Assembly: GCA_964390305.1 (NCBI GenBank)
Contig: CAYMHT010000003.1
Coordinates: forward strand, 11,439-75,438
DNA length: 64,000 nucleotides
From: SKLM01 sp964390305
GTDB taxonomy: Bacteria; Chloroflexota; Anaerolineae; B4-G1
Direction of reading: 5' to 3'
In this document: positions 1-8,539 of the stretch, piece after piece
How positions within the stretch are numbered: the first letter of the stretch is position 1
Layout of the letters: every line of letters begins with the position of its first letter
Notes under the pieces: model-generated
What the model saw: only the letters and a program-made list of their open reading frames with translations
Databases searched by the model: none
Told to the model about the DNA's origin: nothing
Made by a program: the position numbers and the translations under genes

Positions 1-1
1 C

Positions 2-661
2 TATGCCCGACAGATCACTCGGGCGCAGGAGAGCGAGAGGAAACGCATCGCCCGCGAGGCGCACGACGAAACGGCACAGATTCTGGTCGCGCTGTCCCGC
101 CGACTTGACGCCCTCATGGCCTCGCCCGAGTTGCCTTCTCCCGCTTTCAAGGAGCGCCTGGAAGGAGTGCGAGGACTGACCACCGATGCTCTGCAGAGTG
201 TCCGCCGATTCAGTCGGGACCTACGCCCGCCGGTCCTGGACGATCTGGGTTTTGTGCCTGCGGTGCGTGGTCTGACGAGGCAGCTGGAGGAGGCCGGAGT
301 TGAGACGGAGCTTCGGGTATCCGGGACACCGTACCGGCTGTCGCCGGAGGAGGAGTTGGTGCTGTTTCGGATCGCGCAAGAATCTCTCAACAACATCCGG
401 CGGCACGCCGACGCTTCTGAGGTGAAGGTCATGGTATCGTTCGGCCGCAAAGAGGTGCGCATGGTCATCGAGGATGATGGAAAGGGCTTTGCTCCACCGG
501 ACAAGTTTGTCGACCTGGTCGCCTCGGGAAAGCTGGGTCTTATCGGGATGCACGAGCGCGCACGTATCCTGGGTGGGACACTCCGGATCGATTCGGAACC
601 AGGCGGAGGCACACAGCTTCTCGTAGACGCTCCAGTACACAGAAGAGGGCGCGAGAGTTAA
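2..661 (+). CDS. Sensor histidine kinase, NarL/DesK type (5' partial)
   Basis: The frame is open from base 2 with no start codon, so the gene is cut by the window edge; 219 residues are visible. The fragment opens with a HisKA_3 dimerisation helix (ERKRIAREAHDETAQ, phosphoacceptor His at visible residue 21). It continues into an HATPase_c domain with an N-box (SLNNIRRHADA), a G1 box (DDGKGF) and a G2-like segment (GKLGLIGMHERA). Kinases of this class phosphorylate LuxR-type response regulators. The sensor part and any partner lie beyond the left edge; no regulator follows, because the next gene is convergent. The kinase class is certain, the signal unknown. Confidence 0.93.
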   Translation, partial: YARQITRAQESERKRIAREAHDETAQILVALSRRLDALMASPELPSPAFKERLEGVRGLTTDALQSVRRFSRDLRPPVLDDLGFVPAVRGLTRQLEEAGVETELRVSGTPYRLSPEEELVLFRIAQESLNNIRRHADASEVKVMVSFGRKEVRMVIEDDGKGFAPPDKFVDLVASGKLGLIGMHERARILGGTLRIDSEPGGGTQLLVDAPVHRRGRES

Positions 662-725
662 GGCGTACGCGGGAGTGCTCAGCCTCTCCGCGCAGGGTTC
701 GGAGTGAGTGGTACGCTGGAGGCCC

Positions 726-1067
726 TCACTCCACCTCGATACTGTCCAATCGGAAGTCGTCCCCTCCCACAGCGACGACTCGCCCTTCTCCACACTGCGG
801 ACAGACGAAACTCCTGTGATTCAGGGGAAACGTGTGTCCGCAAGCCAGACAACGCAAGGTTCCATCAACGCGGTCGAAGTGAAGCTCGGCGCCCTCGGCG
901 ATGGTGTCTTCGCTGACGATATCCCAGTAGAACTGGACGGATTCGTCGACGATTGAGGATAGCTCGCCGATAACGATGTTGAGCCGAACGATGCGCTCCG
1001 CCCCGGCGTCCTCCGCGTGGCGAAGAGCGATCTCCAACAGGCTCTCAGTGACCGATAACTCGTGCAT
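726..1067 (-). CDS. hypA: HypA nickel metallochaperone for hydrogenase maturation
   Basis: The protein of 113 residues starts at the second possible Met so that it begins MHELSV. In this family the N-terminal Met-His-Glu is the nickel-binding site, which decides the start over an in-frame ATG two codons earlier. Two CxxC pairs (CLACG and CPQCG, about residues 73-94) form the zinc site. HypA delivers nickel to [NiFe]-hydrogenase, and sometimes to urease. No hypB-hypF or hydrogenase structural gene is in the window, so here it is separated from its usual partners. It is the last gene of a leftward run headed by the SufR-like regulator and lies 42 bases after pmbA. Confidence 0.93.
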   Translation of the reverse strand: MHELSVTESLLEIALRHAEDAGAERIVRLNIVIGELSSIVDESVQFYWDIVSEDTIAEGAELHFDRVDGTLRCLACGHTFPLNHRSFVCPQCGEGRVVAVGGDDFRLDSIEVE

Positions 1068-1109
1068 GGTCAATGGTGGGGCGCCCCTTGGCGTACTGTA
1101 GCCAGTGCC

Positions 1110-2402
1110 TCACGCTCTTGTGACCACGTTAAGCGAAGGCAGGAGGATGTAGGGCAAGCGGATGCCTCCGTAGACCCACTCCGATTCGAGACTCAGCGCC
1201 TCGATCCGTCTCAAGTCCTGGTAGATGTTCCCCGCAATCGAGACGTCCTTGACGCGCCCCACGATCTCGCCGCCCTCGATCTTGAAGGCCAGGCTGAGAT
1301 TGTTGGAGAAGACACCACTGATCACGTTGCCTTGACCCAGCCCCAGCGGTGCCTCTACCAGCAATCCTTCATCGATTCCGCCAATGATCTCCTCTACGGG
1401 TGTCTCGCCACCCGCGACGACCATGTTGGAGAAGGACGGGGATGGTGGGGAGAAAAGGCTTCGCTCTCCATTACCCGTGGACTCGGTCCCGGCCAAGGCG
1501 GCGGTCTTGAGATCGTAGATGAATCCCATGAGTCGGCCTCGATCGATAAGGACGTTTCGTCGGCGCGGGACGCCCTCATCGTCGTGAGAGCTGCTGCCAG
1601 GCCGGCCATCGAGGGTCGGATCGTCCACGATCGTCAGTCTCTCATCGAAAATCTGCTCGCCATCGCGGCCTGTCATCGGTGAGATGCCACGGTAAACGTT
1701 CTTCCCGTCTAGGCCGTGGATCAGCGGGAGGCCCAACACGGGAGCGCCGGTGGGTGAGAATAGAACGGGCATCTGTCCGGATGGAAGAGTCGTCGCGCGT
1801 CGAGCCAGTCGCAGCTTGTCCGCGATGCGGTCGGCAAAGGCGCGATACGCGTCGTCGAGGCTGGCGGTGTTGAAGTACTCGAACAGCGTGACCACGTCGT
1901 CTCCCCGTACGCGCTCCACCTCTACCATGATCGAGAGTGGGGCTCTTCTGACCGCCACCTCGGCCCCTGCGCTATTGCGAACCGTGCTCTCCCGCACGCG
2001 GCGCGTCAGATCGATACTGACGTTGGCCTGCTCGTCGGCCTCCACCAGCGTGTTCACGATCTCCTCGCCCATGTCGATCAGCCGCGCCACCGGGAGCGCG
2101 GCCAACTCGGGATCATAGACCTCCACTGAGGGTCCCGGTCCGGGCTCGGGGAAGCGGAGCGGGATTTCGTCGCCCAGGTGCGCCGACGCCAGCACATTGT
2201 CGATGAGCTTGTCGAGGGCGGTGGTGTCGCTGGAGGCGGCGAACCCCAGACGGCCGTCGACCACCGCTCGGGCGGCCACACCCTGGGTCTCCTCCACCTC
2301 GAAGGACTTGAGCCTGTTGGCCTCGAAACCAATCTTTGTCGCCTCGCTCTGAATCTCGAATACTTCGGCCTGCTCGGCCTCATGCATCAAGCGTTCTAGC
2401 AT
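1110..2402 (-). CDS. pmbA: PmbA/TldE-type subunit of the TldD/TldE metalloprotease
   Basis: A protein of about 430 residues matching the TldE/PmbA half of the TldD-TldE protease, which degrades unfolded or leader peptides and matures some peptide natural products. It has the family C-terminal core (SFSNMVVAGGETPVEEII, then VISGVFSNNLSLAFKIEGGE, about residues 330-400) and lacks the HExxxH site, as expected for the non-catalytic subunit. A GGAGGGGG ribosome site lies just before two adjacent ATGs at 2405 and 2402, so the real start is one of these rather than the upstream ATGs. It follows tldD by about 96 bases in the same direction. Confidence 0.92.
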   Translation of the reverse strand: MLERLMHEAEQAEVFEIQSEATKIGFEANRLKSFEVEETQGVAARAVVDGRLGFAASSDTTALDKLIDNVLASAHLGDEIPLRFPEPGPGPSVEVYDPELAALPVARLIDMGEEIVNTLVEADEQANVSIDLTRRVRESTVRNSAGAEVAVRRAPLSIMVEVERVRGDDVVTLFEYFNTASLDDAYRAFADRIADKLRLARRATTLPSGQMPVLFSPTGAPVLGLPLIHGLDGKNVYRGISPMTGRDGEQIFDERLTIVDDPTLDGRPGSSSHDDEGVPRRRNVLIDRGRLMGFIYDLKTAALAGTESTGNGERSLFSPPSPSFSNMVVAGGETPVEEIIGGIDEGLLVEAPLGLGQGNVISGVFSNNLSLAFKIEGGEIVGRVKDVSIAGNIYQDLRRIEALSLESEWVYGGIRLPYILLPSLNVVTRA

Positions 2403-2498
2403 CATTTCCCCCTCCATATTGAGCACTCAGTGGTGTACTGGTCTGCGGAACCAGGGCGGTTGCGCATCGGTCGGGAGACCTCGGGGAGCGTCTGGGGC

Positions 2499-3860
2499 TC
2501 ACTGGCCGCCGATGAGGACGTCCTGGATGCGCACGTGAGGCGCGCCCATCGACACGGGTAGCCCGCCCTGCCCTTTCCCGCACCGACCCCACTCGGCCCA
2601 CTGGAAGTCGTCGCCAACGGCGTCGATGTGCTTGAGTGTGACGAACAAGTTTCCGCTGAGCACCACGTCGCGGACTAACTCGGCAATCTCGCCGTCTCGA
2701 ATCATGTACCCGTAGGCAGCGCTGAAGGAGAAGTTCTCCAGTGCCGTCTGCCCACCAAAGGCGTCGCAGGCGTAGACGCCTCGGTTGATCTGGCTGATCA
2801 TCTGTTCAAACGCTGTATCGCCACCCTCGATGAACGTGTTGGTCATTCGGACGATGGGCGGGTAGCGGTAGCTGGTCGCCCGGGCGTTGCCCGTTGGCTT
2901 TTCGTTCATCTTCGCGGCTGTCTCCCGCGAGTGAAGGCGCCCAACCAGGACGCCGTCCCTGATCAGGTCCGTGCGTCCCGTTGGTGTACCCTCGTCGTCG
3001 TACCTGTGGCTCCCGCGCAGGCCGGAGATAGAGCCATCGTCGGCAATCGTCAGGATGTCGCGACCGAAGCGTCGACCTAATACCATCATCTCCTGCGCCT
3101 GCGGGTTCTCGTACACGAAGTCAGCCTCGGAGAGATGCCCAAACGCCTCGTGAGCGAAAACACCGGCCATTCTGGGATTGCAGACCACTGTGTAGCGTCC
3201 GCCTTCTACCGGTGGCGCTGTGAGAAGATCGACTGCACGCTGTGCCACCGTCTGCGCCAGATCGTGGTGCCCCCTTACAGCGCCGAAGCCAGCCACTTTC
3301 GATACCGCCTCGAATGCGCGCTGGACGTTGTCGTTCTGGCGGGCGACGGCACTGAAGGCGATGTTGACCATAGGACGTTCTTCCTCGATGTAGGTGCCCT
3401 CAGAGCTGGCGAATGTGACCCGGCTGAAGGTATCGAGGTATCTCGTGTGGGTGTCCACGATGCGAGGGTCGAAACCAAGGAGAATCTCGTTGTACGCTTG
3501 AGCCAGCGATTTCTTCTCCATCACCGGGATGCCGCGGAAATCGTCCTCCAGTGGAACAACGATGTTGTCCTCGGAGGCGGGGACCGGAGCCAACTCGATA
3601 GGCTCAGCCTGAACTGCGCGTGCTCCTTCGTACGCCTGGCGGACGCGTTGCTCAAGGTTGCTCACATCGTTGAAGGTTGCCATTCCCCACCCACCGCCCC
3701 GCACGAAGCATCGGACGATGCCGCCTCGGTCAAGGACCACACCCGCGGTCTCCAGGTCTGGGCCACGGAAGGCGACGCGGGTGTCTTCCCTTTCCTCCAG
3801 GCGGATTTCTGTGTAGTCTGCTTCACTGTTCCTGATTGCTGCTTCCACTCTCTCTCGCAT
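2499..3860 (-). CDS. tldD: TldD metalloprotease, catalytic subunit
   Basis: A protein of 453 residues with the TldD zinc motif HEAFGH (HExxxH) inside VFAHEAFGHLSEADF and the typical C-terminal stretch GGQTALENFSFSAAYGYMIR. TldD forms a heterodimer with TldE/PmbA, encoded directly downstream, and the pair makes a barrel-shaped protease for unfolded peptides. An upstream ATG at 3911 exists, but a clear AGGGAG ribosome site stands about six bases before the ATG at 3860 (MRERVEAA), which I take as the start. The gene lies 82 bases after a radical-SAM gene in the same direction; a shared transcript is likely. Confidence 0.94.
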   Translation of the reverse strand: MRERVEAAIRNSEADYTEIRLEEREDTRVAFRGPDLETAGVVLDRGGIVRCFVRGGGWGMATFNDVSNLEQRVRQAYEGARAVQAEPIELAPVPASEDNIVVPLEDDFRGIPVMEKKSLAQAYNEILLGFDPRIVDTHTRYLDTFSRVTFASSEGTYIEEERPMVNIAFSAVARQNDNVQRAFEAVSKVAGFGAVRGHHDLAQTVAQRAVDLLTAPPVEGGRYTVVCNPRMAGVFAHEAFGHLSEADFVYENPQAQEMMVLGRRFGRDILTIADDGSISGLRGSHRYDDEGTPTGRTDLIRDGVLVGRLHSRETAAKMNEKPTGNARATSYRYPPIVRMTNTFIEGGDTAFEQMISQINRGVYACDAFGGQTALENFSFSAAYGYMIRDGEIAELVRDVVLSGNLFVTLKHIDAVGDDFQWAEWGRCGKGQGGLPVSMGAPHVRIQDVLIGGQ

Positions 3861-3942
3861 AGATCTCCCTGGTCTCTCAGAATGAAGCCCTTGGCGTGTT
3901 CCGCGTTCCAAGCATCGCTGTTAGCTCAGCCTGCGCAACCCC

Positions 3943-5349
3943 CTACCTGTTCCCGTTGACGCCAAGGCCCAGTCTCCGCATCACCTTCTGCGGCGTGACT
4001 CGCCGCGCGCGCTCCCACTGGTGGCTTATCCATCGCTTAAGCGCGTTGATCGGCCTACGCCGCTGGCTCTCCGCCATGGCCCACTTGAGAAACTCGTAAT
4101 CCTGTCCCTTTATCTTGGGTTCGGTGGGATTACGGCGATACGAGTCGTAGTCGGTGATGCGGCTCAGATCGTGTTGGATCGTATAGTTATACAGATCCGT
4201 TCCGGGGTGGGGCGTGAAGAAGGCCGGGCTATAGTAATCGGGGTCGATCGCCTTCATCAGGCGCACCGTGTCCATGACCTCATCTCTGGTCTCGGTCGGC
4301 AGCCCCAGCATGTAGTTAGCCCAGATCTTGATGTCGTACTTGCGGCAAATGCGCGCCGCTTCCAGGTTCTGCTGCACCGTCGTCCCTTTGCGAATGAAGC
4401 TCAGGACACGATCGTTGCCGCTCTCGAAGCCGATGAAATAGCCGCGAAGGCCCGCTTCGGCCATACGAGCCGCCATGTCTTCGTGCTTCACGATGATGTC
4501 GGCGCGGCTCTGGCAGAAGAAGGGCATGTCGAAGCCCTCCGCGACGTACTTCTCGGTGAACTCGGTGACCCACTCCCGATCCTCGGTCAGACAGTCGTCA
4601 TGGAACATGAACGAGGCCAGGTTGTGCTTCTCCACCAACACACCGAGTTCGGCGATGACGTTGTCGACGCTGCGGCGGCGGGTGCGCTTCCCGAACAGGT
4701 AGTCTTCCCCTGGTTTGCAGAAAGCGCAGTTATAGAGACACCCTCGCCCGGCGATCACGGTCGCGAAAGGTGGGGGAAGCTCGGGTACGAACGGGACCTC
4801 CGGGGAGTCCAGGTCATAGCCCCATTTCTTCCACTCTTCGAGGAAGAGGTCGCGGTCGGCAGCGGGGATCGCGTCCAGGTCGGGTGGGTCGCCGCGGAGC
4901 ACGCGGTGCGGGGGGGGATCGCCCGCCTCGATCAGCTTCAGCAGGCGGGGGAACGTCGTCTCTCCCTCTCGGGTGACCAAATAGTCCACGTGCGGGATCT
5001 CGAGGGCGTCCTCGAGCGCGATGGTGACGTGGGGCCCCCCGATGACGGTGATCAGCTGCGGTTTTACCTCTTTAGCGAGGGCAATGGCCCGGGTGGCTGG
5101 GTTGTAGTCGACGCTCATCATCGTGACTCCAACGACGTCTGGATCCCGCTCTGCCAGCACCTCGCGGAAGTGGTCCCAGTCAGAGAGGGCTCGGAGATCG
5201 ATGAAATCGACGTCGAATCCTTCGGCCTTCGACGCCGCGCTGAGGCGCGCCAGGCCATGGGAAATCCAGCCGGCCTCCATCCCTTGCTGGAGCGATCTAA
5301 ATCCTTGGCCGGCGATACCAGGATAGATGAGGGTCGTCTTAAGTGACAT
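3943..5349 (-). CDS. B12-binding radical SAM protein
   Basis: A 468-residue protein with an N-terminal cobalamin-binding fold (about residues 1-150, with DVVGVTMMSVDYNP and VIGGPHVT) followed by a radical-SAM domain carrying CLYNCAFC (CxxxCxxC, about residues 205-212) and later family motifs (GFESGNDRVL, YMLGLPTET). Members of this BchE/HpnP-like class perform methylations, cyclisations or other radical steps on lipids, pigments or natural products. The substrate cannot be deduced. It lies 21 bases after the SufR-like regulator, so expression may respond to Fe-S status, which would suit an Fe-S enzyme (inference). No strong ribosome site is seen, which suggests translational coupling. Confidence 0.9.
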   Translation of the reverse strand: MSLKTTLIYPGIAGQGFRSLQQGMEAGWISHGLARLSAASKAEGFDVDFIDLRALSDWDHFREVLAERDPDVVGVTMMSVDYNPATRAIALAKEVKPQLITVIGGPHVTIALEDALEIPHVDYLVTREGETTFPRLLKLIEAGDPPPHRVLRGDPPDLDAIPAADRDLFLEEWKKWGYDLDSPEVPFVPELPPPFATVIAGRGCLYNCAFCKPGEDYLFGKRTRRRSVDNVIAELGVLVEKHNLASFMFHDDCLTEDREWVTEFTEKYVAEGFDMPFFCQSRADIIVKHEDMAARMAEAGLRGYFIGFESGNDRVLSFIRKGTTVQQNLEAARICRKYDIKIWANYMLGLPTETRDEVMDTVRLMKAIDPDYYSPAFFTPHPGTDLYNYTIQHDLSRITDYDSYRRNPTEPKIKGQDYEFLKWAMAESQRRRPINALKRWISHQWERARRVTPQKVMRRLGLGVNGNR

Positions 5350-5370
5350 ATCGGCGTCTGAAAGGTAGAC

Positions 5371-5988
5371 TCAGGCGGGCTCGATTACGTAGGTGCAGTG
5401 GCGCGGAGGGCCGGACGTGCGTCTGATCTCCTCAGACGATAGGCCGAGGAGCTCTCTAAGCAGCGTCTGATCGATCTTGCACACCTCGCTGTGTCGCCGT
5501 GCGACGCTCTCGTAGGGACAGTTGGCGATGTGGATCAAGTAGTTGCTCTCTTCGGTCTTTTCCCAGTGCGCCATGTATCCTCGCTCGTCCAAGAAGTCGA
5601 TCGTGACGGCAATACGTTCTTCAAGGTCGGCGGTGTGAGGGATGGTGATGGTGTCGGCTATACGCCTCCCGATACGTTCCATCATGCTCTCGACTTCGTC
5701 GTCCGAGAAGCGCGAGCGCAGTTCTTCAAGCAGGAGGTCGATCAGTCGTTCATACCGCTTGGGGAAGAAATCGCTCGCCTCTTGGGTCAGGGTGTAGACG
5801 TGTTGGGGACGCCCCGGGGCTTTGCGATGGCGGACAGACGGTGCTGCCACAAGGTCCTCTCTGCGCAAGGTATCGAGATGGTGACGGATGGTGACCGTCG
5901 TCAAGCCCAGCATCTCGCTTAACTCCTTCACTGTGGCCTGACCGCGTTCCTTCAGGATCCTAAGAATCCGTTCTCGGGTAGCCTGCAT
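5371..5988 (-). CDS. SufR-like winged-helix transcriptional regulator with putative Fe-S cysteines
   Basis: A protein of 205 residues with an N-terminal winged helix (VKELSEMLGLTTVTIRHHLD, residues 20-39) of the ArsR/DeoR type. The C-terminal region holds three cysteines in a SufR-like arrangement: NCPYE, HSEVCKID and HCTYVI (about residues 150-200). SufR proteins bind a 4Fe-4S cluster and repress suf genes. No suf gene is in the window; the genes directly downstream are a radical-SAM enzyme, tldD, pmbA and hypA. It heads this leftward run and its own promoter has an inverted repeat, so autoregulation is likely. The cluster is inferred from the cysteines only. Confidence 0.82.
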   Translation of the reverse strand: MQATRERILRILKERGQATVKELSEMLGLTTVTIRHHLDTLRREDLVAAPSVRHRKAPGRPQHVYTLTQEASDFFPKRYERLIDLLLEELRSRFSDDEVESMMERIGRRIADTITIPHTADLEERIAVTIDFLDERGYMAHWEKTEESNYLIHIANCPYESVARRHSEVCKIDQTLLRELLGLSSEEIRRTSGPPRHCTYVIEPA

Positions 5989-6069
5989 GATCTCACTTCC
6001 TTCTTGGCGTATCGCACCTGTCGGTAGAAAGCTGTCCGGTGGCTCACGACGCCGCGATGCGTCCGAAAA

Positions 6070-6098
6070 ATACTAGCATGCGACCTCCAATTTGTCAA
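6070..6098 (-). promoter_or_regulatory. Sigma-A promoter of the regulator-radical SAM-tldD-pmbA-hypA run
   Basis: On the minus strand TTGACA (6098-6093) and TAGTAT (6075-6070) are separated by exactly 17 bases. Transcription would start near 6063 and read into the SufR-like gene at 5988. Confidence 0.75.
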
Positions 6099-6119
6099 AT
6101 AATCATCATTGTAATTGGA
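6086..6119. promoter_or_regulatory. Inverted repeat over the -35 region, candidate operator
   Basis: TCCAATT (6086-6092) and AATTGGA (6113-6119) are perfect 7-base inverted arms about 20 bases apart. They bracket the -35 box of the SufR-like gene in a locally AT-rich stretch. The position fits an autoregulatory operator; binding is inferred. Confidence 0.45.
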
Positions 6120-6212
6120 ATCTTGAGCACACGCGTCCTATCGACGTGCGATTGAGTATAACCTTGTTGGGATCCACAAGCAAGCACCAGGAGGCACGTC
6201 CAAGCCTGGGGT

Positions 6213-6241
6213 TTGCCCAATCCCTGAAAGCATTGTAGAAT
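6213..6241 (+). promoter_or_regulatory. Promoter upstream of the RicT/PSP1 gene
   Basis: TTGCCC (6213-6218) and TAGAAT (6236-6241) are 17 bases apart. Transcription would start near 6248, leaving a leader of about 300 bases before the gene at 6551. That leader has no convincing coding frame and I recognise no riboswitch in it. Confidence 0.55.
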
Positions 6242-6550
6242 AAATTATGGTGCGCGTTGGTAACGACCATAGACTGATTGGTGATGATCTTCCCTCTACA
6301 TCCCCGACTACGGACCGTGTGCTAGTTGGTCGCGGCTCTGCTCGGATACGTGGGGCCGTGATGACGCGGATCGCCTCTGCGACGGTGAGAACTGGCTGGC
6401 CTTGGCACTACGGAGGAGGATGTTGCGACATCGAGACAATCGCATCCTCTGCCTCGCTGCAACCCTGCATGCACCGCGGCTGTAGCTGCCACGCCTGGGC
6501 AGGCCACTGGGTGTCGGTCGGCGCCAGGTGAAGCGGAACGGTAGCGGGCA

Positions 6551-7402
6551 ATGAACGTGTCGCACGGCGAATCGAGACTCTCGGAATTCAGCGATCAGCT
6601 GGTCGCGGGTGTCCGCTTTCAGCCCTCGGGAAAGATCTATCACTTCGACGCGAGTGGAGTCGACGATCTTCGCCCTGGAGACTTCGCGCTTGTCGAGACG
6701 GTGCGCGGCATGCAGCTGGGCGAGGTTGTGAATGTCCGTCCGCCGCGCCAAGACGAGGACGTGAGGGTGCTGAAGCCAATCAAACAGCGGGCAACCGGCC
6801 GCGAGCTGGCGCTCCGCCAACGGTGGCAAAAGGAGGAGGCGAGGGCGCTGGAGCTTGCCTGTGACGAGGCCGAAAGACTCGGCTTGCCTATCAAGGTCGT
6901 GCTCGCCGAGTACACGCTCGATGGGAAGCGGTTGACGCTGCTTTATGGGAGTGACGAGCGCGACTTGAATCTGGGCGAGTTGGAAAGGCAGCTCCAACGC
7001 CAACTTGACACCCGGATCGAGCTGCTGAAGATCGGCCCCCGAGACCGGGCCAAGCTCATGGGCGGGTGCGGCGCGTGTGGAGGGCCGCGATGTTGTTCGC
7101 ACTTCCTTCCAGAGTTCACTTCCATCTCCATCAGAATGGCCAAGAAACAAGGGGTGTCCCTTCATCCCTCGGCGATCACGGGTCTATGTGATCGCCTGCG
7201 CTGTTGCCTGTCGTATGAGTACGACCACTACGTCAAAGCGCTCAGAAGGCTTCCTCCACGTAAGACCCGTGTGAGGACGCCGTATGGCGAGGGGGAAGTC
7301 ATCGATCTGGTGCCGCTCAAGTCTGCGGTCGTCGTCAAAGTCGAGGATCGTCGACTTGAGCTTTCGGCGGAGGAAGTGGAAGCAATCTCTAGGCGCCCTT
7401 AG
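6551..7402 (+). CDS. ricT: PSP1 domain protein, RicT/YaaT family
   Basis: A 283-residue protein with the PSP1 C-terminal domain and both cysteine signatures of RicT: CGACGGPRCC (about residues 175-184) and CDRLRCCLSYE (about 213-223). In Bacillus RicT joins RicA and RicF in a 4Fe-4S-containing complex that affects RNase Y processing, competence and sporulation. RicA and RicF are not seen here, and such genes outside Firmicutes often stand alone. The N-terminal part (YHFDASGVDDLRPGD) is typical. The ribosome site before ATG 6551 is weak. The family is sure, the role in this organism is not. Confidence 0.9.
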   Translation: MNVSHGESRLSEFSDQLVAGVRFQPSGKIYHFDASGVDDLRPGDFALVETVRGMQLGEVVNVRPPRQDEDVRVLKPIKQRATGRELALRQRWQKEEARALELACDEAERLGLPIKVVLAEYTLDGKRLTLLYGSDERDLNLGELERQLQRQLDTRIELLKIGPRDRAKLMGGCGACGGPRCCSHFLPEFTSISIRMAKKQGVSLHPSAITGLCDRLRCCLSYEYDHYVKALRRLPPRKTRVRTPYGEGEVIDLVPLKSAVVVKVEDRRLELSAEEVEAISRRP

Positions 7403-7504
7403 TCTTCACGGCAGGTTGTCGTTGCACCCTGGCGCCGGTCAGCGAGAACACAGAGTGACGTCAGGGAATTAGTACTAACTCACACGACGAAAGGAGACGT
7501 GTAA

Positions 7505-8347
7505 ATGGAGACCATTCTGACAGGCACAGAGGGAACCGTTCGGATCAGCCCCGAGCTCCCCACAGTCATTATCGGTGAGAAGATAAATCCCACCGGGCGC
7601 AGCTGGCTAACTGAACAGCTTACGGAGGGGAATCTTGACGTTCTTAAGGACGAGGCCGTCAGCCAGCTCGAGGACGGTGCGCACGTGCTGGACGTGAACG
7701 TTGGGGCTGCCAGCGTGAACGAGGTGGAGGTACTGCCCCGGGCGATCCAAATCATCCAGAATACTGTCGGTGCTCCACTCTGTATCGACACGGCGGACCA
7801 TGACGCTTTGGAAGCGGCGTTGGAGGTGTACCAGGGCAAGCCACTGGTTAACTCAGTGAACGGTGAGGAGAAGAACCTTGAACGCGTCCTGCCGCTGGTT
7901 GCGGAGTATGGGGCCGCAGTCATTGGTCTCACGATGGACGATGAGGGGATACCAAAGGATCCTCAGAGAAGACTGGAGATCGCCAGGAAGATTGTTGAGC
8001 GCGCCGAGTCACTGGGCATCTCGCGAGAGGACGTCGTGATCGACTGCCTGGCCCTGACTGTCAGCGCTGAGCCCGATGCCGCCGTCATCACGTTGAACGC
8101 CATTGACCTGGTGAGGGAAGAGCTGGGAGTCAATCAGGCGTTGGGTCATAGCAACGTGTCCTTCGGTCTCCCGGACCGTGCTGTTATCAACCGCGTCGCT
8201 TTGGGGATGGTCATTCGAGCTGGGGTGAACGCTCCCATCGTCGACGCCGCAGAAGTCAAGCAGTCGATCCTGGCGGCCGATCTGCTGCTGGGACGCGATC
8301 AGTACGCGATGAACTACATCAAGTACTACCGCGAGCACAAGCAGTGA
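7505..8347 (+). CDS. Methyltetrahydrofolate:corrinoid methyltransferase (AcsE/MtgA-like)
   Basis: A 280-residue pterin-binding TIM barrel of the DHPS-like family, with GEKINPTGR (about residues 22-30), HVLDVNVG (60-67), CIDTAD and a GHSNVSFGLP segment (about 218-227). Enzymes of this type move a methyl group between a corrinoid protein and tetrahydrofolate, as in the Wood-Ljungdahl pathway (AcsE) or in glycine betaine use (MtgA). The two MttB-superfamily genes directly downstream favour the second role: it would pass methyl groups taken from a quaternary amine to the folate pool. An AAGGAG site stands nine bases before ATG 7505. Confidence 0.9.
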   Translation: METILTGTEGTVRISPELPTVIIGEKINPTGRSWLTEQLTEGNLDVLKDEAVSQLEDGAHVLDVNVGAASVNEVEVLPRAIQIIQNTVGAPLCIDTADHDALEAALEVYQGKPLVNSVNGEEKNLERVLPLVAEYGAAVIGLTMDDEGIPKDPQRRLEIARKIVERAESLGISREDVVIDCLALTVSAEPDAAVITLNAIDLVREELGVNQALGHSNVSFGLPDRAVINRVALGMVIRAGVNAPIVDAAEVKQSILAADLLLGRDQYAMNYIKYYREHKQ

Positions 8348-8460
8348 TGTCGCTGGCTGGTGCCACTTGCTGAGCCGGTAAGCGTGGGCCGCTTGCCCTT
8401 GCCTGGACAGCGGCTCGATCGCGCAGCCAGCTCACTCGAAAAAGGAGCTGTGAACGATCT

Positions 8461-8511
8461 GGCTGGAGAGCTTTTCTCAGATGCGAAAGGGAGAGCCTCC
8501 AGCCTTTTCGT
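8461..8511 (+). terminator. Hairpin with T-rich tail between methyltransferase genes
   Basis: GGCTGGAG (8461-8468) and CTCCAGCC (8497-8504) form an 8-base stem with a 28-base loop, followed by TTTTCGTT. It may be a partial terminator or processing site that sets the ratio of the upstream methyltransferase to the MttB genes. Confidence 0.4.
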
Positions 8512-8539
8512 TGCGCGATAGGGGAATAGGAGGTTGCGC

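Noticed and set aside
6247..6531. Open frame of 94 codons after the promoter at 6213
   Set aside because: No ribosome site, Cys/Trp/His-rich and without any domain pattern; more likely part of a leader.
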